Shown here: one piece after another, positions 14,227 through 19,510 of the stretch
How the letters are laid out: every line of letters begins with the position of its first letter
How positions within the stretch are numbered: the stretch's first letter is position 1
Assembly (NCBI GenBank): GCA_031254675.1
Contig: JAIRTV010000282.1
Span: forward strand, 1 to 19,510
From: Planctomycetaceae bacterium
Lineage (GTDB): Bacteria > Planctomycetota > Planctomycetia > Pirellulales > Thermoguttaceae
Length of the DNA stretch: 19,510 nucleotides
Direction of reading: 5' to 3'
The notes under the pieces: model-generated
What the model saw: only the letters and a program-made list of their open reading frames with translations
Database searches by the model: none
Told to the model about the DNA's origin: nothing
Program-made: the position numbers and the translations under genes

Positions 14227-15615
14227 ATGACAAAATTATTTGCGATCAAAACATCCCGAAGACGTTTTATTCAAACGATGTCGGGAATGACAATCCCATT
14301 TTTTGCGTCTCCGATTATTTTGTCGGAAGAGGCAAAGGGGGCGAATGAGCGAATTGGTGTTGGTGTTATTGGTGCTGGCGGAATGGGAAGCGGCGACACC
14401 AAAAATGCGTCACGGTTTGGTAATATTGTTGCGGTTGCCGATGCCGATCTTCGACACGCGGAACGTTTGAAAAAGACTTATCACGATAAACCGGTTGTTT
14501 ATCAGGATTATCGGAAACTGCTCGAAAATAAGGACGTGGATGTTGTGATTCAGGCAACACCAGATCATTGGCATACGAAAATCAATATTGATGCCATGCG
14601 TGCAGGAAAAGATGTTTACGGGGAAAAACCGTTTAGTTTGACAATTGATGAAGGCAAACTTGTTTGTAACGTTGTCAAAGAAACCGGACGTGTTTTTCAA
14701 ACCGGAACACAACAACGTAGCGGAAAAGAATTTCAGACAGCGGTCGAATTGGTTCGTAACGGGCGTATCGGTAAACTCAAACGAGTTCTTGTTGCGTTAC
14801 CGTATTATAGTTCGTGGGGCGGTCCGTTTGCGTCAACCGAAATTCCGGCTGAACTCGATTGGGATTTGTATCAAGGTCAAGCACCGAGTCATCCGTACAT
14901 TCCGCAACGAACACATGCTATTTTCCGTTGGTGGTACGAATATGCCGGAGGAATGGTTACCGATTGGGGAAATCATCATATTGATATTGCTCATTGGGGA
15001 ATGGATCAAGACTATTCGGGTCCGTTGACTGTTGAAGGTCGCGGGATTTTTCCGAACGAAAACAAGCCCGACTGTTTCAATACGCCGGACAGATTTTACG
15101 CCGTATTGAAATATCCAAATGATATTGAGTTGTTCTTTTGCACTGTTTTCGCGGAAAAGCCGGGATTTCACGGTTCGACCGGACATCAAGAAACAACCCA
15201 AAAACAACTCGATTGGTTGTTCGGCAACACTTGTCCGCCAGAAGTTCTCGACAATAAACGCAACGGTATTATGTTTATTGGCGACAAGGGGAGAGTGTTT
15301 GTCAATCGCGGCGGATTGTTCGGGAAACCGGTTGAAGAGCTCAAAGAAAATCCGTTACCGGAAAACCGTTGGAAAGTCCGCCCAAGTAACGACCACATGA
15401 AAAACTTTTTCGATTGTGTGCGAAGCCGCGAAACAACAGTTGCTCCGGCTGAGTTGGAACATCGTTCCATAACGTCTTGTCATTTGACCAATATTTCGAT
15501 TCGGCTCGGTGGTCGGCAATTGCGGTGGGATTCGGATAAACAGGAAATCATCGGCGATCCCGAAGCAAACGCCATGTTAAAACGTGAACAGCGGAAACCT
15601 TATCAAATCGGATAA
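14227..15615 (+). CDS. Tat-exported Gfo/Idh/MocA family oxidoreductase
   Basis: 462 aa, a different subgroup from the protein at 149-1597. The twin-arginine motif is TSRRRFIQTM (9-18), followed by a hydrophobic stretch. The Rossmann fold is VGVIGAGGMGSG (45-56), the EKP motif is at 133-135 (GEKPFSLTIDEG), and a histidine-rich GGMVTDWGNHHIDIAHWG segment precedes the C-terminal domain. NAD(P)-dependent oxidation or epimerisation of a sugar-like substrate outside the cytoplasm is the family expectation; the substrate is not readable. ATG 14227 is set by the Shine-Dalgarno at 14214-14218. It follows the lipoprotein by 93 bases and may be part of the same unit. Its 3' end faces the palindromic repeat island. 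Confidence 0.93.
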   Translation: MTKLFAIKTSRRRFIQTMSGMTIPFFASPIILSEEAKGANERIGVGVIGAGGMGSGDTKNASRFGNIVAVADADLRHAERLKKTYHDKPVVYQDYRKLLENKDVDVVIQATPDHWHTKINIDAMRAGKDVYGEKPFSLTIDEGKLVCNVVKETGRVFQTGTQQRSGKEFQTAVELVRNGRIGKLKRVLVALPYYSSWGGPFASTEIPAELDWDLYQGQAPSHPYIPQRTHAIFRWWYEYAGGMVTDWGNHHIDIAHWGMDQDYSGPLTVEGRGIFPNENKPDCFNTPDRFYAVLKYPNDIELFFCTVFAEKPGFHGSTGHQETTQKQLDWLFGNTCPPEVLDNKRNGIMFIGDKGRVFVNRGGLFGKPVEELKENPLPENRWKVRPSNDHMKNFFDCVRSRETTVAPAELEHRSITSCHLTNISIRLGGRQLRWDSDKQEIIGDPEANAMLKREQRKPYQIG

Positions 15616-15743
15616 CATCTGTGCAACCGTTCACGGTAACAAAAAATCGACCTAAGGTAGGCAATGTTTAGTGAATAACCCGAAATTGGTAGGGATGTTT
15701 CGTCGAAAGGTTACCCACCTTGCTTGCCGAAAGTTGTTCCAAA

Positions 15744-15779
15744 GGTGGGTGATGTTTCGCCGAAGGGTTTTCACCCACC
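15744..15779. terminator. Hairpin, 9-bp GC-rich stem
   Basis: GGTGGGTGA (15744-15752) pairs perfectly with TCACCCACC (15771-15779). The 18-nt loop holds the smaller palindrome TTCGCCGAA. No U-tract follows, so it would be a Rho-dependent pause or RNA 3'-end stabiliser rather than a classic terminator. Confidence 0.4.
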
Positions 15780-15892
15780 ATCACGTTGGCGTTAGCCGAC
15801 TCGACTCTGTGTTCGGACTGCAATTTGTGTTGCCAAACGGTTTGGAATCTGATTGCCGGCTCAACACAGGGTCAGAATTGCCTTACGGCAAT

Positions 15893-15915
15893 GTGATGTT
15901 TCGGCGAAACATCAC
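15893..15915. repeat. Perfect 23-base palindrome
   Basis: Eleven bases (GTGATGTTTCG), a central G, and the exact complement. Immediately preceded by a 6-bp hairpin (15877-15892) and followed by CCTTCGCCGAAGG (15928-15940), so three stems stand within 64 bases. Confidence 0.75.
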
Positions 15916-15995
15916 CTACCTTGGCAACCTTCGCCGAAGGATTTTCATCCACGGTTACGTTGGCGATAGCCGACTTGCCCCAGTGTTTTAGTTTG

Positions 15996-16910
15996 TTAAT
16001 CTGTTGGGAATTCGGGAAAGGGTGATTTTTCGCGGGCGCAGTCGGTTTCTAGAATCGAGACAATAACAATATTGTGGAGATTCGCAAAATCAACCACGTC
16101 TTGGCGATCAATAAAAATTGTTCGTCCTGCCTCAATCGCAAGAGCACGCGCACCGGATTCGTACATCGTCTGCAACGTCAGAAGCCCAAATGTCGGAACA
16201 TCAAATCGCATATCTTGTTGTGGTTTCGCGACCTTGACAACCACAAAACCCTCCGCCGGACTCAACGACCCCGCACGACGAATACATTCGTCCGTCCCCT
16301 CAATCGCCTCCACCGCCAACACCGCTTGATTACGCACACAAATACTTTGCCCAATATCAAGCCGTCCCATTTCTTTTGCCAAAGTCCAGCCAAAACAAAT
16401 GTCTTTCCATTCCGTTGCACTCGGACCTCGGCGTGTTAATTTTTGTCGTTTCACAAGTAAATCCGGAATCAAATCAGTTCCGGGCAAAAGTTGAATGCCA
16501 TTTTCACTAAACGCTTTCACAACCGTTCCAAGAAGCGTATCATCTTTACAATCTTTTTGCCGCATCAGGAATATCGGCGCAAAAACCCGAAACGTGTAAA
16601 AATCCGGAAGTTGACGCCAAATCAATAACGGATCAAGAAGTAATGTCTTATTGATTTTCCCAGCCATTGTCCCTTGCGTCAAGCCGTGTTGACGAAAAAA
16701 ACGAAACGCCGTCTGAAGACGCCCAAGACCAAGCGGCATCCAATCATCACAAATTTCTTTGAGTTTTGGATCCGCGTGGTTGATCAGCCCAAGACAATAA
16801 ACCTTAATTCCCTGTTGTTTCAGGGCTTCGGCTAAATAGATCGGATAACGACCCCAACCCGCAATAAGTCCAACTCGTTCAGGAAATAAAACTCTCTCTG
16901 TAAATTCCAT
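15996..16910 (-). CDS. lpxI: UDP-2,3-diacylglucosamine pyrophosphatase LpxI
   Basis: 304 aa. LpxI hydrolyses UDP-2,3-diacylglucosamine to lipid X and UMP in lipid A synthesis, replacing LpxH in some bacteria; it works at the cytoplasmic face. Signature segments are GLIAGWGRYP (14-23), GKINK (84-88), VLAVEAIEGTDECIRRAG (197-214) and VVVKVAKPQQDMRFDVPTFG (223-242), the last containing the conserved acidic residues of the active site. Length is slightly above the usual ~270-290. ATG 16910 is used; a TTG at 16922 would add four residues. No other lpx gene is in the window. A minus-strand promoter candidate lies at 17098-17126. Its presence indicates that the organism makes a lipid A-type outer leaflet. 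Confidence 0.93.
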   Translation of the reverse strand: MEFTERVLFPERVGLIAGWGRYPIYLAEALKQQGIKVYCLGLINHADPKLKEICDDWMPLGLGRLQTAFRFFRQHGLTQGTMAGKINKTLLLDPLLIWRQLPDFYTFRVFAPIFLMRQKDCKDDTLLGTVVKAFSENGIQLLPGTDLIPDLLVKRQKLTRRGPSATEWKDICFGWTLAKEMGRLDIGQSICVRNQAVLAVEAIEGTDECIRRAGSLSPAEGFVVVKVAKPQQDMRFDVPTFGLLTLQTMYESGARALAIEAGRTIFIDRQDVVDFANLHNIVIVSILETDCAREKSPFPEFPTD

Positions 16911-17340
16911 AAAATAGAACAACTTGTTATCTCGTCAACACAAAATCAACACAACAAACATAATCTTTCAAAAGACCCTCCTCGCCCCACGTACCGTTTT
17001 TTGCCGCTTGGTTTGGCACGTGTTGCGTTGCGTTTTCTGGAACACATGATCTTACCTCTTTTACGCCGCGATTGAATTCGACCGAGCAATTTACATGAAT
17101 TTAATAATAATACAGAAAAATGTCAATCGACTTGTTAGAAAATACCCCCAATTAGCAGTTACATCAAACACACCCAATTTTGAGATGAGAGTTTCTACTC
17201 CTTCTGAATCTTGACCGTAAAGAATATTTTTTTTCGAATTCAGCCGATAGAATTTTTGTAAGCGTTCACGGTAATTTTCTCTATCGCGTGTTTTTTTGTG
17301 AATTGTATAATTCTGTAACGTGAACGGTTATGTCTTGAAT
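16911..17340. other. Intergenic region upstream of lpxI
   Basis: About 430 bases with no supported gene. It holds a stem with one mismatch (CACGTACC 16988-16995, GGCACGTG 17015-17022), a minus-strand promoter candidate, and CGTTCACG/CGTGAACG inverted segments near 17263 and 17318. Confidence 0.45.
17098..17126 (-). promoter_or_regulatory. Putative lpxI promoter
   Basis: On the minus strand TTGACA (17126-17121), a 17-nt spacer and TAAATT. It would give a long leader of about 180 nt containing the stem at 16988-17022. The -10 is only moderate. Confidence 0.35.
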
Positions 17341-17420
17341 ACTTAAAGACAAGGAAACAATAAATTCAGAACAGTACCAAATTGTGCATGTTTTGTAATG
17401 TTAAGTCAGAGAACAGGTCT
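17341..17420 (+). repeat. 80-bp dispersed repeat, copy B
   Basis: Gap-free match to 10745-10824 (72/80). Same orientation on the plus strand; here it lies just before the gspK promoter candidate, whereas copy A lies upstream of a minus-strand gene. Confidence 0.8.
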
Positions 17421-17520
17421 ATTGACAAATTCTTCGGAAACCGTAATAGTTGTTGCTAGGGAAGTTATTTTGTTGGGAATGGAGAGTTGCCGGTTTCTTT
17501 TATTCGCAGATGCCCCATGA
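17398..17520 (+). CDS. Possible 40-codon ORF overlapping gspK start
   Basis: MLSQRTGLLTNSSETVIVVA and 20 further residues, ending in TGA at 17518-17520, which overlaps ATG 17517 of the GspK gene (ATGA). Such overlaps mark translational coupling. No Shine-Dalgarno is seen, the first ten codons fall in or next to the 80-bp repeat, and the gspK promoter candidate lies inside it, so it may be chance. Confidence 0.18.
   Translation: MLSQRTGLLTNSSETVIVVAREVILLGMESCRFLLFADAP
17422..17450 (+). promoter_or_regulatory. Putative gspK promoter
   Basis: TTGACA (17422-17427), a 17-nt spacer and AATAGT (17445-17450), starting directly after repeat copy B. The predicted leader is about 60 nt to ATG 17517. 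Confidence 0.35.
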
Positions 17521-19109
17521 TTTTTGCAATCAAATTCCGAAGCGGTGTGATTTTGTTTATTGTGAGTATTGTTATTGCGATGTTGGCAATTGGTTCGTTG
17601 TCGTTGCTGGTTCTGTTGACGACAGAATACGAAGCAACTCTTTTTCGCGGCGACGAAATTCAAGCCGGACAACTCGTTCAATCCGGTATCGAATTTATTG
17701 GGCAAACACTTCATTCTTCGGAATCGGCGTCAATGACGGAAATGGAAATGTCCGATTCTTTTTATTTTTCACAACAAACAACCGCCGAACCATCACATTT
17801 TCAACAATGGTACGACAATCCGGCTTTATTTTGTGGTGTTGAAGTTGTGCCGGAACGGGTTGGTCGTTTATCGCGTGGAGTGGGGCGATTTAGTGTGTTT
17901 TCTCCGCGGATCGAGCAAGACCAACTCAAAGGAATCCGTTTCGGTTTGGTCAATGAATCCACACGTCTTCATCTTGGGGCGGTGCTAGAATGGGAAACCG
18001 AAACACCAGGGCAAGGATTGCAAGCTCTTCTGAAATTGCCCGGAATAACCCCAACAATCGCCGAAGCGATTCTCGATTGGATCGACGCCAATAAAACACC
18101 ACGATCATCCGGTGCGGAGTTGGATTATTACGAACAAACCGGCGTGGCGTACCGACCACGAAACGCCATTCCCGCCACTCTCGAAGAACTCCTCCTCGTT
18201 CGCGATGTCACACGCCCCTTGCTCTTTGGCACCGACGAAAAATTTTTGTATGGAACCAATATCAACGACCTTCGACAACCTCAAACAACAACCTATTCGC
18301 AAAACGACCTCTTGTTTCAACCCCACAACGAAATAGAAGAAATAAACGAAACCACCTCAACAGAATCACCAACAACTGATTCCACTTTTTTCTTTGACGA
18401 TTGGGCAGAAACAAATCACGGAAACGGAACAAGATTGCCTTGGTGTTTCCTTCTCACAACACACAGCGCCGAAAAATTAGTTGACCCAATCGGCAACGCC
18501 AAAATTTTTCTCAACGACCCCAATCTCGAATTTCTCAACGAACAACTCAACCTTCATCTCGACAACGAATCATGTCAATTCATTATGGCATGGCGAAAAA
18601 ATAACGGATTGATCCCCGATCCGGTGGACTTATTGGATGCCGTCGTTCAAGAAAAAGAAAATAGCCAAGAATGGAAAAGTCCGTTTTCGCTGGACAATTC
18701 GGTCGGAGAAGAAAAATTCCTAACCCTGCTCGATAGAACATCCGTCAGTTCAGAAATTGTCATTGCGGGACGAATCAATGTCAACGAAGCACCACGAATC
18801 GTGTTGGAAATGGTTCCCGAATTAAACAGCCAAACCGTCACCCAAATTCTAAACCACCGAAACAAAACAAACGAAAAAAAACAAAATAAATATCGACATC
18901 TCGTTTGGTTGCTTGCCGAAAAAATTGTTGACAAAGAAACAATGAAAAAATTATCAAAACGTCTCACAACCGGAGGCGATGTCTATCGCGCCCAAGTAAT
19001 CGGTTTTTTCGACGGTCAAGGAACAATGAGCCGTGTCGAAGTTGTCATTGACGACACCGTGAAACCACCACGCCCCATCTTTATAAAAGACTTGACAAAC
19101 AGTTTATAA
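17517..19109 (+). CDS. GspK-like type II secretion minor pseudopilin
   Basis: 530 aa. In type II secretion GspK caps the pseudopilus tip with GspI and GspJ. The N-terminus has a basic start and one hydrophobic helix (10-35) beginning at G10; the usual Glu at mature position 5 is not seen, as is typical of GspK. The K-specific helical domains follow: LQALLKLPGITPTIAEAILDWIDA (168-191), GAELDYYEQTGVAYRPRNAI (199-218) and TLEELLLVRDVT. A second helix-hairpin-helix-like half lies near the C-terminus (VNEAPRIVLEMVPEL), ending in YRAQVIGFFDGQGTMSRVEVVID. The protein is longer than enteric GspK (about 320-330 aa) because of the linker and the C-terminal part. ATG 17517 is chosen; TTG 17487 would add ten residues. 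No other gsp gene is in the window. Confidence 0.8.
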   Translation: MIFAIKFRSGVILFIVSIVIAMLAIGSLSLLVLLTTEYEATLFRGDEIQAGQLVQSGIEFIGQTLHSSESASMTEMEMSDSFYFSQQTTAEPSHFQQWYDNPALFCGVEVVPERVGRLSRGVGRFSVFSPRIEQDQLKGIRFGLVNESTRLHLGAVLEWETETPGQGLQALLKLPGITPTIAEAILDWIDANKTPRSSGAELDYYEQTGVAYRPRNAIPATLEELLLVRDVTRPLLFGTDEKFLYGTNINDLRQPQTTTYSQNDLLFQPHNEIEEINETTSTESPTTDSTFFFDDWAETNHGNGTRLPWCFLLTTHSAEKLVDPIGNAKIFLNDPNLEFLNEQLNLHLDNESCQFIMAWRKNNGLIPDPVDLLDAVVQEKENSQEWKSPFSLDNSVGEEKFLTLLDRTSVSSEIVIAGRINVNEAPRIVLEMVPELNSQTVTQILNHRNKTNEKKQNKYRHLVWLLAEKIVDKETMKKLSKRLTTGGDVYRAQVIGFFDGQGTMSRVEVVIDDTVKPPRPIFIKDLTNSL

Positions 19110-19113
19110 AAAA

Positions 19114-19136
19114 TTTCCGTTGCAAAAACAAGGAAA
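19114..19136 (+). terminator. Hairpin after gspK
   Basis: TTTCC-G-TTG (19114-19122) pairs with CAAGGAAA (19129-19136), one bulge and a 6-nt loop, followed within a few bases by ATCTTATTTTT. Modest stem, but placed five bases after the gspK stop. Confidence 0.45.
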
Positions 19137-19168
19137 ATCTTATTTTTAATATTGCCAAGTTTTCGCCC

Positions 19169-19196
19169 TTGACAGAAGACATAAGTATGATAAAGT
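19169..19196 (+). promoter_or_regulatory. Putative promoter of second DUF1559 gene
   Basis: TTGACA (19169-19174), a 16-nt spacer and TAAAGT (19191-19196). Same geometry as the promoter at 12153-12180. Leader would be about 150 nt. Confidence 0.45.
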
Positions 19197-19252
19197 ATTG
19201 AACCAATGTAATACGATTTTTTCAATCGTAATAACTAAAAGTAATTCGTTTT

Positions 19253-19348
19253 ATTGACAAACACCACAATTCATAAGAGATCGAAGCATTTCAACTCTTT
19301 GAAAATAAAAATTTGTCAATCATTTTCGATTACCAAATCATTGACAAA
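19253..19348. promoter_or_regulatory. Three ATTGACAAA sites, possible operators
   Basis: ATTGACAAA at 19253-19261 and 19340-19348, and its exact complement TTTGTCAAT at 19312-19320. The last two form a 9-bp inverted repeat with a 19-nt gap, ending 7 nt before the DUF1559 ATG. A further ATTGACAAA is at 17421-17429 before gspK. They may be operators, a hairpin over the start, or chance in AT-rich DNA that also resembles -35 boxes. Confidence 0.3.
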
Positions 19349-19355
19349 GTTAAAA

Positions 19356-19510
19356 ATGATGACTCACTCTACGAAAAAAAATAAAGCGTTTACTTTGGTG
19401 GAATTGTTGGTGGTGATTGCGATTATTGGAGTTTTGATTGCACTGCTGCTTCCAGCGGTTCAGGCAGCACGGGAAGCCGCAAGACGAATGCAGTGTAGTA
19501 ATAATTTAAA
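19356..19510 (+). CDS. DUF1559 protein with prepilin-type N-terminus (partial)
   Basis: The first 51 codons before the window ends. MMTHSTKKNKAFTLVELL gives a short, basic prepilin leader with cleavage between A11 and F12 and Glu at mature position 5. The AVQAAREAARRMQCSNN segment then follows, as in the DUF1559 protein at 12527. Starts are ATG 19356 or the adjacent ATG 19359; no Shine-Dalgarno is visible. Unlike the first copy it has no G tract or heptamer array, and its 11-residue leader is the normal size, which highlights the odd N-terminus of the first. It follows gspK on the same strand, after a likely terminator. Confidence 0.9.
   Translation, partial: MMTHSTKKNKAFTLVELLVVIAIIGVLIALLLPAVQAAREAARRMQCSNNL

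Larger units (their letters stand above)
15616..15995. repeat. Palindrome-rich repeat island between convergent genes
   Basis: 380 bases with several copies of a unit whose core is GGTrGGyGATGTTTCG(C/T/G)CGAA: near 15654, 15690, 15744 and 15893. A longer segment (TTCGCCGAAGG to GCCGAC) occurs at 15756 and again at 15930, a 174-base period. Perfect stems include 15744-15752/15771-15779, 15877-15882/15887-15892, the 23-base palindrome 15893-15915 and the 13-base palindrome 15928-15940. A 106-codon frame (15671-15991) crosses it but is made of the repeats. It may terminate transcription from both sides. Confidence 0.7.

Noticed and set aside
15671..15991. 106-codon plus-strand ORF
   Set aside because: The frame is built from the palindromic repeats and has no proper start; treated as repeat DNA.

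Overview
This window most likely comes from a planctomycete (Planctomycetota, Pirellulales-like) with an AT-leaning genome. The evidence is two DUF1559 proteins with prepilin-type N-termini, a DUF1207 outer-membrane-type protein, an excisionase-type HTH protein with Ser/Asp-rich repeats, two Tat-exported Gfo/Idh/MocA oxidoreductases, a planctomycete-style GspK protein, and LpxI (lipid A synthesis, so a Gram-negative envelope). I see no rRNA, tRNA, CRISPR array, transposase or phage gene.

Layout. 1-5228 (all minus strand): Gfo/Idh/MocA oxidoreductase, thioredoxin reductase, and a large dynamin-like GTPase. 5509-7212 (minus): a protein with a degraded GT-A-like head and TPR-like repeats. 7213-7888: a long divergent intergenic region. 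7889-9496 (plus): a small exported protein followed by an HTH/acidic/membrane protein, probably one operon. 9517-11891 (minus): DUF1207 protein and a nucleoside hydrolase with a good sigma70-type promoter. 12153-15615 (plus): a strong promoter, a leader ORF carrying two tandem G-tract/heptamer repeat units, a DUF1559 protein, a small lipoprotein and a second Tat-exported oxidoreductase. 15616-15995: a palindrome-rich repeat island between convergent genes. 15996-16910 (minus): lpxI. 17517-19109 (plus): a GspK-like protein. 19356-end: the N-terminus of a second DUF1559 gene, cut by the window edge.

Most interesting region: 12282-12551. A leader ORF with a strong Shine-Dalgarno and upstream promoter runs into a 13-G tract. 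A second, diverged copy of the unit follows about 124 bp later with a 12-G tract. Each unit ends in five GAGTGGA-like heptamers, and the second set runs into the DUF1559 coding sequence. The frames are arranged so that losing one G from each tract would join the leader ORF in frame to the DUF1559 protein. Losing one G from the first tract alone would carry ribosomes to a stop that overlaps the DUF1559 TTG start. This looks like a slippage-controlled (phase-variable) surface-protein leader. Homopolymer miscalls and neutral repeat expansion must be excluded.

Secondary signals are an 80-bp dispersed repeat (10745 and 17341, 72/80 identical), a family of GGTrGGyGATGTTTCGCCGAA-type palindromic repeats, and a nucleoside hydrolase in which one Asp of the DPGxDDA motif is Val.
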